DNA of 64,000 nt, from contig NZ_CP010681.1 of NCBI RefSeq assembly GCF_002407245.1, positions 1,302,001 through 1,366,000 on the forward strand, in the 5' to 3' direction. The translations under genes were made by a program, and so were the position numbers. The stretch comes from Phaeobacter piscinae. Lineage in GTDB: Bacteria; Pseudomonadota; Alphaproteobacteria; Rhodobacterales; Rhodobacteraceae. Below the pieces are notes generated by a model that was given only the letters and a program-made list of their open reading frames with translations, was not told the DNA's origin and searched no databases. Position 1 is the first letter of the stretch. Each line of letters opens with the position of its first letter. Below, piece by piece: positions 9,099 through 18,926 of this stretch.

Positions 9099-9619
9099 TG
9101 TCCGCGCATGCAGGGCAGGGCAAACACAGTTTTGTCCCGGCGGCTGACAATACCCGGCTGCTGCGCGATGCCTTTGGCCGCTTTGCGACGGGCGTGACCA
9201 TCGTCACGGCAGCCTCCGAGCAGGGGGTGGTGGCGATCACCGCCAACAGTTTTACTTCGATTTCGCTGACGCCGCCGTTGGTTCTGTGGTCGCCAGACCG
9301 CAATTCGCGTCGCTTTCCCTATTTTGAGGAGGCCCGCCACTACGCCATCCATGTACTGGCAGCGGATCAGGATGATCTGTGTTGGCTGGTCGCAAAAGAT
9401 GCTTTTGGGCTGAACCATTTGCCGCTTGCGCGGAATGAAAATGATGTGCCGCTCTTGGAGAACTGTCTGGCGCGCTTTGAATGCAGCCGCTCAGCCATCC
9501 ATGACGGGGGAGACCACGCCATCGTGTTGGGACATGTAGACCGCGCGACCATGCGCGAAGAAGGGGATGCGCTGACGTTCTACAAGGGCCAGATGGGCCA
9601 GATCGCCGCGTCAAGTTAG
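9095..9619 (+). CDS. Flavin reductase (FMN reductase domain)
   Basis: 174 residues of the flavin reductase-like FMN-binding family: LRDAFGRFATGVTIVTA near the N terminus, then ITANSFTSISLTPPLVLWS, and a late GGDHAIVLGHV block. Members supply reduced FMN to two-component monooxygenases. The ATG overlaps the aldo/keto reductase stop (ATGA), placing it in the same operon as the LLM monooxygenase it most likely serves. Start may be 9095 or the adjacent ATG at 9098; GGGAGG lies just upstream. Confidence 0.9.
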   Translation: MMSAHAGQGKHSFVPAADNTRLLRDAFGRFATGVTIVTAASEQGVVAITANSFTSISLTPPLVLWSPDRNSRRFPYFEEARHYAIHVLAADQDDLCWLVAKDAFGLNHLPLARNENDVPLLENCLARFECSRSAIHDGGDHAIVLGHVDRATMREEGDALTFYKGQMGQIAASS

Positions 9620-9677
9620 CGGCCGGTTGTTCGCACCGAGGGAGGTCGGCGCGGCACAAGGGGAGGAGAGAGACGCG

Positions 9678-10268
9678 ATGACGGCAGTTTTATCTGTCCT
9701 GAATATACTGCGCCCGCTCAACACCGGCCTGCTTGCAGTCGGTCGTTGGGTGGGCGTTTTTGCCATTGGCCTGATGGTTCTGGCGATCCTTATCCAAGTG
9801 TTCTTTCGCTATGTTCTGGGCAGCGCCTTGCCCTGGCCGGACGAAGCGGCGCGGTTCTGCATGTTGTGGATGACAGGCCTGATGGCCCCCACGGCGCTGC
9901 GCAGTGGCGGTTTTGTCGCGATTGATGTTGTCGACTCCTTGCTGCGCGGCTGGCTGTTTCATCTCTTGCAACTGCTGCTTCTGATGATTGGCCTGACCGT
10001 GCTGATCGTGGGACTCCAGATCGGCTACAAGGAGGTCACAGGGCTTGGCGGGCGCTTTGCCACAGCCTCTCTCTACCTGCCGACATCGCTGGGGTTTGAC
10101 AGTTGGTTCCGGGTGCCGCGCAGCTGGATGATGCTGTCATTGCTGGTGGGGATCGGACTGCTGATCCTGGTCAATATCGAGCTGATCCTCGAACGCATCG
10201 TGCGATTGTTTGGCCAGGGAGATCGCCTGCCGGAGCGTCCGGGGCTGAGCATCGGAGGGGCGGAGTGA
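9678..10268 (+). CDS. TRAP transporter small permease (DctQ family)
   Basis: 196 residues with four hydrophobic helices, the DctQ pattern, including the conserved VFFRYVLGSALPWPDEAARF block. It is the small membrane subunit that couples a periplasmic binding protein to the large permease in Na+-driven import. ATG 9678 follows GGGGAGGAGAG; an upstream TTG at 9627 is unlikely. It overlaps the large permease by one base. Confidence 0.9.
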   Translation: MTAVLSVLNILRPLNTGLLAVGRWVGVFAIGLMVLAILIQVFFRYVLGSALPWPDEAARFCMLWMTGLMAPTALRSGGFVAIDVVDSLLRGWLFHLLQLLLLMIGLTVLIVGLQIGYKEVTGLGGRFATASLYLPTSLGFDSWFRVPRSWMMLSLLVGIGLLILVNIELILERIVRLFGQGDRLPERPGLSIGGAE

Positions 10269-11743
10269 TGTTGATCTGGTTCCTGCCGCTGTTCCTGTTC
10301 CTTCTTCTGATTGGCTTGCCAGTGTTTTTCTGCCTGTTGGCAGCACCGGGCGCGCTGTTGTGGCTGAACGGACAAGAGCGCGATCTGACGCTGCTGTATC
10401 GCAATCTTTATAACGGGATGGACAGCTTTCCCCTGATGGCAATTCCGTTCTTCATGCTCGCGGGGGAGCTGATGAACCGGGGCGGCATCACCGTTCGGCT
10501 GGTCGAGTTTTCGCAGGCCCTGATGGGGCATCTGCGCGGCGGGCTGGCGCAGGTGAATATTCTGTCGTCGATCCTGTTTGCCGGGCTTTCGGGGTCGGCA
10601 GTTGCCGATACCTCGGCGCTTGGCTCCATGCTGATCCCGGCGATGGAGCGCGAGGGGTACAGTCGGAAATTTGCGGCGGCCGTGACCGCTGCCAGCTCCG
10701 TGATTGGGCCGATCATTCCACCCTCGGGCATTATGATCATCTATGCCTATGTGATGGGTGAAAGCGTCGCCGCATTGTTCCTCGCTGGGATCGTGCCGGG
10801 CGTCCTGGTGGGCGTCGGCCTGATGATCATGGTCCGCGCCATGGCTGACCGGTACGAGCTGCCAGCCGCGCGGCGCGTGGTCTTCGACAGTGTTGAGATC
10901 GGCGCGATGGAGCGGTGGTTTTCCTTCGGGCTGGTGCGGCTGAACCTTGGTCTGCTACTGGCGCAGTTTGTGCCCTTGGCCGAGGGGGCAGGGGCGCAGA
11001 TGAAATGGCTTGCCTTCCTTGGGGCGGTGCTGTTTGCCCATGGGTTGATGTTGGGGCTGCGCCGCGTTGTCAGCCCGGCGTTTCGCACCATCTGCAAACG
11101 GGCTGTGGTGCCATTACAAACGCCTGTTTTGATCCTTGGCGGCATTCTGGCAGGTGTTTTCACCCCGACCGAGGCCGCCGCCGTGGCGGTCGCCTATGCG
11201 CTGCTGATCAGTTTTCTGGTGCTTGGATCGATGCGGCTGGCAGACTTGCCGCAAGTGTTTTCACGCGCAGGGATCACCTCGGCTGTGGTGCTGCTGCTGG
11301 TGGGCGCCGCGATGTCGTTCAAGACCGTCGTCAGCCTTAGCCACGCGCCGGAGCAACTGGCCGATTTCATTCTGACGCTGTCGGAAAACCCGCTGATCCT
11401 GCTGTTCCTGATCAATCTGCTGCTGTTTGTCGTTGGCATGTTTCTGGATGCGGGACCGGCGATCATCATCCTTGGCCCGATATTGGGGCCGGTGTTCACC
11501 GATCTTGGTGTTGAATCCGTGCATTTCGCCATCATCATGTGTGTGAACCTGACGGTCGGCCTTGCAACCCCGCCGATGGGGCTGGTGCTGTTTGTGGCCG
11601 CTGCCGTCTCGCAGGAGCGTGTCACCACCATTGCCAAGGCGATCCTGCCATTCCTGGCGATTGAAATAGCGGTGATCTTTCTGATCACTTTTGTTCCGGC
11701 CATTTCGCTGACCATTCCGCGTCTGACCGGGTTTCTGAACTGA
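10268..11743 (+). CDS. TRAP transporter large permease (DctM family)
   Basis: 491 residues with about 12-13 transmembrane helices. Family blocks: PFFMLAGELMNRGGIT, LSGSAVADTSALGSMLIPAM, AASSVIGPIIPPSG, GVFTPTEAAAVAVAYAL and ATPPMGLVLFVAA. This is the transport channel of a TRAP system. ATG overlaps the DctQ stop (TGATG); a frame that runs 55 codons further upstream is only the overlap with dctQ. Substrate not predictable, but the operon's monooxygenase suggests an organic acid or sulfonate-like compound. Confidence 0.92.
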   Translation: MLIWFLPLFLFLLLIGLPVFFCLLAAPGALLWLNGQERDLTLLYRNLYNGMDSFPLMAIPFFMLAGELMNRGGITVRLVEFSQALMGHLRGGLAQVNILSSILFAGLSGSAVADTSALGSMLIPAMEREGYSRKFAAAVTAASSVIGPIIPPSGIMIIYAYVMGESVAALFLAGIVPGVLVGVGLMIMVRAMADRYELPAARRVVFDSVEIGAMERWFSFGLVRLNLGLLLAQFVPLAEGAGAQMKWLAFLGAVLFAHGLMLGLRRVVSPAFRTICKRAVVPLQTPVLILGGILAGVFTPTEAAAVAVAYALLISFLVLGSMRLADLPQVFSRAGITSAVVLLLVGAAMSFKTVVSLSHAPEQLADFILTLSENPLILLFLINLLLFVVGMFLDAGPAIIILGPILGPVFTDLGVESVHFAIIMCVNLTVGLATPPMGLVLFVAAAVSQERVTTIAKAILPFLAIEIAVIFLITFVPAISLTIPRLTGFLN

Positions 11744-11789
11744 GGACAACCAAATACCCAGAATAAAAGAGCAACAGGAGGAGAAACGA

Positions 11790-12848
11790 ATGCTCAGGAC
11801 AATGGTGAAAACAGTGGCCCTGTCGGCTCTGATGGCTGGCACAGCCCTGTCGGCCTATGCCGCGGATTACAAGATCCGCGCGACAGCGAATTCCAACGAG
11901 AACGATGAAGACTACGACGGTTTGGTGGTGTTCAAGAACTACGTTGAGGCGGCGTCCAACGGCGCCATTGAGGTTGAGCTGTTCATCGGCACCCAGCTTT
12001 GCTCCAATGGAGCAGAATGCCTGCAGGGCGTCGCCGACGGCTCGATTGACGTCTATATCTCCACCTCCGGTGGCGCGTCGGGGCTGTTTCCCTATGTGCA
12101 GGTGCTTGATCTGCCCTATCTGATGGCCGACGACCGGATCGCCGAACATGTGCTTTCGGGTGATTTTACCCGTGCCATGCGCCAGATGGCGCTGGAGGAT
12201 TCCGGCGATGCGATCCGTCTTATGACCATTGGCAACACCGGCGGTTGGCGGAACTTTGCCAATACCAAGCGCCGGGTGGCGGAACCCGCCGACATGGAAG
12301 GCCTGAAGATCCGTACTGTGGTTGCAGATCTGCCGCAGGAACTGGTGAAAGCGCTGGGGGCCGCGCCGACACCGATCCCATGGCCTGAGCTGTTCACCTC
12401 GTTCCAGACCGGGGTGGTGGAAGGCTCCAAAAACGGCATCACCGATATCATGGGCATGAAGTTCCCGGATGCAGGCCTGCAATATGTGACGCTGGATGGT
12501 CACGCCTACATGGGCGCGCTGTGGTGGATGTCGAACAAGACCTTTATGGATATGCCGGAGGACATGCGTCAGGTCGTCGTGGATGGGTTCTATGCGCTGC
12601 AGCAGGCGACGTTTGCTTCGCCCAAACGCAAGTCGATCCAGGCCTACGAGGATTTTGTCGCGGGTGGCGGCGATCTCTATGTGCCCACACCGGATCAGAA
12701 GGCGGCGTTCAAATCCGCCGCCGAGCCGGTTTACGACTGGTTCAAATCCAATGTGACCCGTGGTGATGAAATCTTCACTGCATTGACGGAGGCCGTGGCC
12801 GAGGCAGAAGCCGACGTCAATGCGGCGCGCGCAGCAGATCTGAACTGA
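11790..12848 (+). CDS. TRAP substrate-binding protein (DctP family)
   Basis: 352 residues with a Sec signal peptide (about residues 1-25, cleavage after AYA). The mature part shows the DctP fold: ITDIMGMKFPDAG, LKIRTVVADLPQELVKALGAAPTPIPWPELFTSFQTG with the conserved Arg that binds substrate carboxylate. An AGGAGG site precedes the ATG. Usually dctP is the first gene of a TRAP operon; here it is last, 46 bp after dctM. A GC-rich hairpin follows. Confidence 0.91.
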   Translation: MLRTMVKTVALSALMAGTALSAYAADYKIRATANSNENDEDYDGLVVFKNYVEAASNGAIEVELFIGTQLCSNGAECLQGVADGSIDVYISTSGGASGLFPYVQVLDLPYLMADDRIAEHVLSGDFTRAMRQMALEDSGDAIRLMTIGNTGGWRNFANTKRRVAEPADMEGLKIRTVVADLPQELVKALGAAPTPIPWPELFTSFQTGVVEGSKNGITDIMGMKFPDAGLQYVTLDGHAYMGALWWMSNKTFMDMPEDMRQVVVDGFYALQQATFASPKRKSIQAYEDFVAGGGDLYVPTPDQKAAFKSAAEPVYDWFKSNVTRGDEIFTALTEAVAEAEADVNAARAADLN

Positions 12849-12870
12849 CCTCATCCTGAGATATCAAAGC

Positions 12871-12895
12871 GCGGCGCGGGATCCCCTCGCGCCGC
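12871..12895 (+). terminator. GC-rich hairpin after the TRAP operon
   Basis: Perfect 8-bp stem GCGGCGCG/CGCGCCGC with a 9-nt loop, between the convergent dctP and Sel1 genes. No T tract follows in either direction, so it may terminate weakly or stabilise 3' ends. Confidence 0.5.
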
Positions 12896-12906
12896 CGCCC
12901 CGTTGG

Positions 12907-13413
12907 TTAGCGAAACGGGTACATCCAGACCTTGTAATCCTCGACCAGAACATGCGCCTTATCGATCTCTGCCGGGGTCATCTTCTTGACCACTTCTTCC
13001 AGGCTGATGGCCGCATCGGGGTCGCCACCGATGGCCGACAGCGTGTACCACATATAGGCGCGCACCAGATCCGGGGCGGGCATCCCACGGCCGATTTCAT
13101 AGTACCAGCCAATTCCGGATTGGGCGCCCGGATGCCCCTTCATGGCACTGCGCAGGTACCATTCAAAGGCCCGGACATCGTCTTGCTCAACGCCCAGCCC
13201 CATGGCGTACATCACGCCGATCAACTCTTCCGCATCGGCATTGCCGGATCGCGCCGCTGGCCAAAGCGCATCATGCGCCGCCGCAAACTGCCCGGCCTCC
13301 ATCAGATCGCGGGCCTGCTCGATTTCGGCCCAGGCTGGCAGAGGCGCAGTCATCGTCAGGCTGGTCATGGACAGCGCCACCGCGACCAGAACCGGTTTCC
13401 ATCTCTTGCGCAT
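12907..13413 (-). CDS. Exported Sel1-repeat protein
   Basis: 168 residues: Sec signal peptide (1-29, ending AWA) then Sel1/TPR-like repeats, visible as AGQFAAAHDALWPAARSGNADAEELIG, GVEQDDVRAFEWYLRSAMKGHPGAQSGIG and APDLVRAYMWYTLSAIGGDPDA. These helical repeats mediate protein contacts in the periplasm; the partner is unknown. AGGAGAG is spaced correctly before the ATG, so the start is firm. It is head-to-head with the peroxidase gene with no spacer. Confidence 0.8.
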   Translation of the reverse strand: MRKRWKPVLVAVALSMTSLTMTAPLPAWAEIEQARDLMEAGQFAAAHDALWPAARSGNADAEELIGVMYAMGLGVEQDDVRAFEWYLRSAMKGHPGAQSGIGWYYEIGRGMPAPDLVRAYMWYTLSAIGGDPDAAISLEEVVKKMTPAEIDKAHVLVEDYKVWMYPFR

Positions 13414-14751
13414 GTGCTCTCCTGTGTCGTGCTGACGCTTGGCCCTTGTACGGGGGCGGCCCTGGCAGAGGAACTGCAGCTGCCGCCATCTCTTGGACCG
13501 GGTGATTTTTTGCCCGTAGATCCGGCGCAGGCGGAACTGGGGCGATTGCTATTTTATGACAAGATCCTGTCGGGGAACAGAAATATCAGCTGCGGCACCT
13601 GTCATCATCCGCGTCATGGCACCTCCGATGGGTTGTCGCTGGGGTTGGGCGAGGGGGCGGAGGGGCTGGGACCTGCGCGTCTCTCCGGTAGCGGCGCAAA
13701 CCGGGTGCAGAAACGTGTACCGCGCAATGCCCCGGGCCTGTGGAACCTTGGCGCGACATCCATCCGCGTGTTGATGCATGATGGGCGGATCAGCGCGGAT
13801 CCCATCTATGGCAATGGTTTCAATACCCCGGCGGAGGAATGGTTGCCGAAAGGGCTGCAATCACTCCTAGCTGCGCAGGCCTTGTTCCCCATGACCTCCA
13901 GCGTCGAAATGGCTGGAAATGTCGGCGAGAATGAGGTGATAGGCGCCACCCGCGACCGGATTGATCTGGCTTGGCCGATCATTGCCAAGCGTGTCCGTAG
14001 CTTGCCGACTTATGGGGAGGGGTTCGTTGCTGCCTTCGACCATATTGCCGCGCCCGAGGATGTGAAGGTCACCGACATTGCAGAGGCGCTGGCCCAGTTC
14101 ATGGTGCAGGATTTCACCTCAATTGACAGCCTGTTTGATGCCTATCTGGCGGGGGATGATGCAGCCCTGACTTCGCAGCAGAAAGCCGGAGCGGATCTGT
14201 TCTTTGGCTCTGCTGGATGCAGCGGCTGCCATGCAGGCGCGCTGTTTTCGGATCAGGGGTTCCACGCGCTTGGCTTACCGTCGTTCGGCCCCGGACGTGC
14301 CCGCCGGTTTGATCCTTACGCACGCGATGTCGGACGTATGGGAGAAAGCGATGATCTGGCAGACGCCTACCGGTTCCGCACGCCTATGTTGCGGAATGTG
14401 GAACTGACCGGCCCATATGGCCACAACGGGGCATTTTCGACGCTGGAACAGATGATCCGGCACCATCTTGATCCTGCTGCAAGCCGTGCGGCGTGGTCGC
14501 CGGAAGATCTGAAACTGCCGGAGGTGCCGTGGCTGGCCGCCACCGATTTTGTGGTGCAGCAAGACCGCTTCGAGATGGCGCGTCAGGCGCTGGCCCGCGA
14601 CATCTATCTGCGTCAGGACCTGAGCGATCAGGACATCGCGGCGCTGGTCGCTTTTCTTACGGCGCTGACCGGCGAAAAAGCACGCGCACAGGCCTCGTTC
14701 GTTCCTCCCACAGTTCCCAGTGGCCTTCCGGTCGACGGGGCAAAGCGCTGA
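13414..14751 (+). CDS. Dihaem cytochrome c peroxidase / MauG-like protein
   Basis: 445 residues from the start chosen. A Sec-like signal ends near ALAEE; two c-type haem sites follow, CGTCHH (~60-65) and CSGCHAG (~269-275). The block RFRTPMLRNVELTGPYGHNG with the distal Tyr/His region is typical of bacterial dihaem peroxidases and MauG relatives. It reduces H2O2 or oxidises a protein partner in the periplasm. The start is uncertain: the frame is open to 12952, no ATG lies near the signal peptide, and GTG 13414 or GTG 13429 lack a clear ribosome site. The 5' part of its transcript must run antisense to the Sel1 gene. Confidence 0.82.
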   Translation: MLSCVVLTLGPCTGAALAEELQLPPSLGPGDFLPVDPAQAELGRLLFYDKILSGNRNISCGTCHHPRHGTSDGLSLGLGEGAEGLGPARLSGSGANRVQKRVPRNAPGLWNLGATSIRVLMHDGRISADPIYGNGFNTPAEEWLPKGLQSLLAAQALFPMTSSVEMAGNVGENEVIGATRDRIDLAWPIIAKRVRSLPTYGEGFVAAFDHIAAPEDVKVTDIAEALAQFMVQDFTSIDSLFDAYLAGDDAALTSQQKAGADLFFGSAGCSGCHAGALFSDQGFHALGLPSFGPGRARRFDPYARDVGRMGESDDLADAYRFRTPMLRNVELTGPYGHNGAFSTLEQMIRHHLDPAASRAAWSPEDLKLPEVPWLAATDFVVQQDRFEMARQALARDIYLRQDLSDQDIAALVAFLTALTGEKARAQASFVPPTVPSGLPVDGAKR

Positions 14752-14804
14752 ACATTGGATGAGCCGCGACTCCCCGCGCGCCGCCCGTCGGCGAAAAAGG
14801 ACTG

Positions 14805-16271
14805 TCAGTGCCCTAGATATTCACGAAGCGCCGCGCGGCAACCCTGCGCCCGGATCATCGACAGCCAGTAAGAAAACCGCGCAACCACGTCTTGCTGCTC
14901 TGATAGATCGCCGTAGATCTGGCTTTGCTGCAACCAAGCCTCAGGGGTTTGCTGCGCGTGCTCCGCTGCGGAATTGCGGGCCTCCCAATCGGGATCGTTG
15001 GGCGCGATCTCGCTGCCATCCTCCCGCTGCCCGGTACACATCTGCGCCCAGAGCGCCTCCACCAGGCAAAGCCCGTCAATTGCACCCTTGCTTCGCACAG
15101 CATCGCGCAGGTTTGGCAGTACGAACCCCGGATGGCGCGATGTGCCGTCATAGGCGACACGCCGAGTGGTGTCGCGGATTTCCGGATTGGAGAAACGCGC
15201 CTCAATCAGGGTCAGGTAATCCTCCGGTGCCATCTCGGGTACTTCCGTCACATGCGGTAGAATTTCCGCCGTCTGAACCTTGCGAAAGAAGGCCGCCAGC
15301 AAGGGATCTTTCATACAGTCAGCGATGGTTGCGATCGACAGCAGTTCACCAGCGTTGGCCAGCACCTGATGGCCCGCATTCAGCACGCGGATTTTCATGC
15401 TTTCGTAGCCGTGAACATCGCCGGTGAAGATGGCCCCCGCCAGATCCCAAGGAGGGCGCCCGGCGCAGAATTCATCCTCAATGACCCAATGCCGATAGTT
15501 CTCATGCGTCACGGGGGCGCTGTCCTCAATCCCGTAGCTTCGGGCCAGAGCAATCTCAGCAGGACCGGTGGCGGGTACGATGCAATCCACCATGGAATTC
15601 GGAAAGGCCCCGGTTTTATCAATCCATGCAGCAAGTTCTGGATCGGTCTGCTGCGCCAGTGTCACCACTGCAGCGCGGGTGATCTGACCATTGCCTTGCA
15701 GGTTGTCGCAGCTTTGCACGGTGAAGGCAGGCAGGCCCCGATCCCGGCGCAGGCGGAGCGCCTCCACAATGGCACCGAACACGGTGCGCGGACGATCAGG
15801 TCGGGCAATGTCATGCTGGATATCATCATGGCTCAGGTCCAACCCCTCGCGCTGTGCGTCCCGATAATAGCCCCCCTCGGTCACCGTCAGCGCAACGATA
15901 CGGATGGCGGCGCCCGCCATGCAGCGGATCAGGCTGGCATTGTCATCCTCCACCGGCAGGAAATCGATCATCGGTCCGATCACCTCGGCGGACCGGCCGG
16001 TCGGATCCAGTTCGATCAGTGTTGTCAGACAATCCTGCGCCAGCAAGCGGTCCCGCATTCCTGCATCGGCCGCACGGACGCCGGCCCCGATGATGCCCCA
16101 ATCCATCGCCAAGCCCCGCTGCATCAAGGCATGCAGATACCAGGCCTGATGCGCGCGGTGGAAATTGCCAAGTCCGATATGGACGATGCCAGGGCTGATT
16201 TCGGCGCGGTCATAACTGGGGCGACCAATCGTTTGCGGCAGTTGGCTCAATGTATCATTCGAGAGTTTCAT
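14805..16271 (-). CDS. mtlK: Polyol (mannitol/arabitol-type) 2-dehydrogenase
   Basis: 488 residues of the long-chain mannitol dehydrogenase family. The N-terminal HIGLGNFHRAHQAWYLHAL is the NAD-binding start of the family; KIRVLNAGHQ carries the catalytic Lys/Asn/His of the KxxxxNxxH motif. Oxidises mannitol, arabitol or sorbitol to the ketose with NAD. In Rhodobacter sphaeroides the equivalent gene follows smoS in the polyol operon, and the same order is seen here. ATG 16271 has GGGAGG upstream; a start at 16313 would overlap the previous gene. Last gene of the operon in this window. Confidence 0.9.
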   Translation of the reverse strand: MKLSNDTLSQLPQTIGRPSYDRAEISPGIVHIGLGNFHRAHQAWYLHALMQRGLAMDWGIIGAGVRAADAGMRDRLLAQDCLTTLIELDPTGRSAEVIGPMIDFLPVEDDNASLIRCMAGAAIRIVALTVTEGGYYRDAQREGLDLSHDDIQHDIARPDRPRTVFGAIVEALRLRRDRGLPAFTVQSCDNLQGNGQITRAAVVTLAQQTDPELAAWIDKTGAFPNSMVDCIVPATGPAEIALARSYGIEDSAPVTHENYRHWVIEDEFCAGRPPWDLAGAIFTGDVHGYESMKIRVLNAGHQVLANAGELLSIATIADCMKDPLLAAFFRKVQTAEILPHVTEVPEMAPEDYLTLIEARFSNPEIRDTTRRVAYDGTSRHPGFVLPNLRDAVRSKGAIDGLCLVEALWAQMCTGQREDGSEIAPNDPDWEARNSAAEHAQQTPEAWLQQSQIYGDLSEQQDVVARFSYWLSMIRAQGCRAALREYLGH

Positions 16272-16300
16272 GGCTGCTGCCTCCCACCTGTGTTCTTGCA

Positions 16301-17074
16301 TCAGCTCATCCATTGGCCGCCATCGACGTTGTAAGTCTGCGCCACGATGTAATTGGCGTCGTCGCTGGCCAGAAAGACGGCCATTCCGGTCAGATCTGCT
16401 GCGGTGCCCATCCGCCCGTAGGGAACAGATTGCGCCACCTCGGCTTTTTTCTGGCCCGGGGGCTTGCCCTCATATTTGGCAAAGAAGGCATCAACACCGT
16501 CCCAATGTTCACCGTCGACGACACCGGGGGCGATGGCGTTCACATTGATGCCATGTGGGATCAGGTTCAGCCCGGCAGACTGCGTGAGGCTGATCACCGC
16601 CGCCTTCGTTGCGCAGTAGACGGATACCAAAGGCTCTCCCCGGCGCCCGGCTTGACTGGCCATGTTGATAATCTTGCCACCGGTGCCTTGGGCGATCATC
16701 TGTTGCGCCGCTGCCTGCATCATGAACAGCGTGCCGGAAACATTGATGTCAAAGGTGCGCCGATAGGCCTCTCGGGTGACCTCAACCAACGGTGCTGCCG
16801 TGAACACGGCGGCGTTGTTGATCAGAATGTCGAGGCCGCCGAAGCACTTAACAGTGCGGGAAAGGGCGCGGTCAATGCTGGTCTGATCCGTGACATCCAG
16901 CTCTATGGCCATCGCCGCCGCGCCGATTTGCGCCGCAGTTGCCTCTGCGCGCGCAATATCAATATCGGCGATGATCACGCGCGCGCCCTCATTCACATAA
17001 GCTTCGGCAAAGGCCGCCCCGATGCCACGGGCAGCACCCGTGATCAGGGCGCGTTTTCCGCTGAGACGTTTCAT
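16301..17074 (-). CDS. smoS: Sorbitol dehydrogenase, short-chain (SmoS-like)
   Basis: 257-residue [18 protein letters not shown] is the NAD-binding glycine motif, NNAAVF the structural NAG-type motif, and MASQAG...YCATKAA holds the Ser-Tyr-Lys catalytic set. The C-terminal VDGGQWMS is typical. Family knowledge of the Rhodobacter smo operon gives sorbitol to fructose (and galactitol to tagatose) with NAD. Start overlaps the stop of the ATPase gene by four bases, so expression is coupled to the transporter. Confidence 0.9.
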   Translation of the reverse strand: MKRLSGKRALITGAARGIGAAFAEAYVNEGARVIIADIDIARAEATAAQIGAAAMAIELDVTDQTSIDRALSRTVKCFGGLDILINNAAVFTAAPLVEVTREAYRRTFDINVSGTLFMMQAAAQQMIAQGTGGKIINMASQAGRRGEPLVSVYCATKAAVISLTQSAGLNLIPHGINVNAIAPGVVDGEHWDGVDAFFAKYEGKPPGQKKAEVAQSVPYGRMGTAADLTGMAVFLASDDANYIVAQTYNVDGGQWMS

Positions 17075-18075
17075 TCGAGCCGCAACCCATCAGGGCCAAA
17101 GCGGTGCAGATGCGTCATGTCCGGTGTCAGAAACACCCGCGCGCCGTAGCCCAGATCAAGCTCTCCGCTGGCCCGCACGGTGAGTGGGTCCTCAAAGGCG
17201 TCACATTGCACGTGGAAAAATGTATCTGATCCCAGATGCTCGGAGACACCAATGGTTCCCGCCCAGATCCCCTCCGTTTCTGAGATGCTCAGATGTTCGG
17301 GCCGGATGCCGATGGTGGCTGCGTCGTGCTGCGCAGCCTGCGGACCGGTCAGAAGGTTCATCTTCGGCGATCCGATGAAACCCGCGACAAATACATTGCG
17401 CGGCGCGCGATACAGCTCCATCGGGCTGCCGACCTGTTCGATCACGCCAGCCTGCAGGACGACGATCTTGTCCGCCATGGTCATCGCCTCAACCTGATCA
17501 TGGGTCACATAGATCATAGTGGTGGCAAGGCGTTTGTGCAGTTCTGAGATTTCCAGCCGCATTCCGACGCGCAGGGCGGCATCCAGATTGGAAAGCGGCT
17601 CATCAAACAGGAACGCCGCTGGCTCACGCACAATCGCCCGGCCGATGGCGACCCGCTGACGCTGACCGCCCGACAGCTGGCCCGGGCGGCGATCAAGGTA
17701 GTCGGTGAGGTTCAGCGCTGCAGCGGCGTTATCAATCCGGCGTTTTTGCTCATCCGCGGGGATGCCCGCCATCTTCATCGGAAAGGCGATGTTCTTGCGC
17801 ACCGACATATGCGGATAAAGCGCATAGGACTGAAACACCATCGCCAGTCCGCGTTTCGCCGGGGGGATGTCGGTTGCATCCTCACCGTCGATGCGGATGG
17901 TGCCGGAGGTGATATCTTCCAGACCCGCAATCAGCCGCAGCAGTGTTGATTTGCCACAACCGGACGGGCCGACAAAGACGGTGAATTCGCCGTCTTCAAT
18001 GGTCAGGTCCAGCGGCGGGATGACCTCAACGGGGCCAAAATTCTTGGTCACGCTTTCAAGTTTGATCTGTCCCAT
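17071..18075 (-). CDS. smoK: Polyol ABC transporter ATP-binding protein (UgpC/MalK type)
   Basis: 334 residues. Walker [11 protein letters not shown] loop ([14 protein letters not shown]), signature [15 protein letters not shown], Walker [12 protein letters not shown] and switch His YVTHDQ, followed by a MalK-type C-terminal TOBE/OB regulatory domain (RPEHLSIS). Energises polyol import together with SmoF, SmoG and SmoE. Twelve bp follow smoG; overlaps smoS by four bases. Confidence 0.93.
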   Translation of the reverse strand: MGQIKLESVTKNFGPVEVIPPLDLTIEDGEFTVFVGPSGCGKSTLLRLIAGLEDITSGTIRIDGEDATDIPPAKRGLAMVFQSYALYPHMSVRKNIAFPMKMAGIPADEQKRRIDNAAAALNLTDYLDRRPGQLSGGQRQRVAIGRAIVREPAAFLFDEPLSNLDAALRVGMRLEISELHKRLATTMIYVTHDQVEAMTMADKIVVLQAGVIEQVGSPMELYRAPRNVFVAGFIGSPKMNLLTGPQAAQHDAATIGIRPEHLSISETEGIWAGTIGVSEHLGSDTFFHVQCDAFEDPLTVRASGELDLGYGARVFLTPDMTHLHRFGPDGLRLE

Positions 18076-18086
18076 GGATGTCTTCC

Positions 18087-18917
18087 TTATTTCACGGCGC
18101 CGAAGGTCAGGCCGCTGACAAGTTGTTTCTGGCTGAACCAGCCAAGGATGAGGATCGGCGCGATGGCCATTGTCGAAGCTGCCGACAGCTTGGCGTAGAA
18201 CAGGCCTTCGGGGCTGGAATAGCTGGCGATGAATGCGGTCAGCGGTGCGGCCTTGGCGGCGGTCAGGTTCAGCGTCCAGAAGGCTTCGTTCCAGGCCAGA
18301 ATGATGTTCAACAGGAGGGTGGAGGCGATTCCGGGGATGGCCATCGGTGTCAGCACATAGAGGATTTCTTCCTTCAGCGTGGCACCATCCATGCGCGCCG
18401 CCTCAAGGATCTCACCGGGGATTTCCTTGAAGTAGGTGTAAAGCATCCAGACGATGATCGGCAGGTTGATCAGCATCAACACCACGACCAAACCAAAGCG
18501 ATTGTCGAGTAGCCCCATTTTGATGAACAGGATGTAGATCGGGTAGAGGACGCCGACCGCGGGCAGCATTTTGGTCGACAGCATCCACAGCAGGATATCT
18601 TTGGTGCGTTTCGACGGCACAAAGGCCATCGACCAGGCAGCAGGCACAGCGATGACAATGCCCAGAATGGTTGAACCACCGGCGATGATCACTGAGTTCC
18701 ACAAGAACCGCATATAGTCGGAGCGTTCTTGCACAACGCTGTAGTTTTCCAATGTCCAGTCAAAGAACAGGAAGACGGGTGGGTCGCTGATGGCCTGTGC
18801 CTCGGTCTTGAAACTGGTGAGAATGGTCCAGAGGATGGGAAAGAAGATCAGCAACCCAACAGCCCAGGCCAGCGCCGTATTGATGGCTTTGCGTCTTGGT
18901 GTAACGGCTCGTGCCAT
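18087..18917 (-). CDS. smoG: Polyol ABC transporter permease (MalG type)
   Basis: 276 residues with six predicted helices and the EAA loop [26 protein letters not shown], the contact site for the ATPase. It closely matches the MalG-like second permease of CUT1 sugar/polyol importers. Nine bp follow smoF. Confidence 0.91.
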   Translation of the reverse strand: MARAVTPRRKAINTALAWAVGLLIFFPILWTILTSFKTEAQAISDPPVFLFFDWTLENYSVVQERSDYMRFLWNSVIIAGGSTILGIVIAVPAAWSMAFVPSKRTKDILLWMLSTKMLPAVGVLYPIYILFIKMGLLDNRFGLVVVLMLINLPIIVWMLYTYFKEIPGEILEAARMDGATLKEEILYVLTPMAIPGIASTLLLNIILAWNEAFWTLNLTAAKAAPLTAFIASYSSPEGLFYAKLSAASTMAIAPILILGWFSQKQLVSGLTFGAVK

Positions 18918-18926
18918 GGTGGCCTC

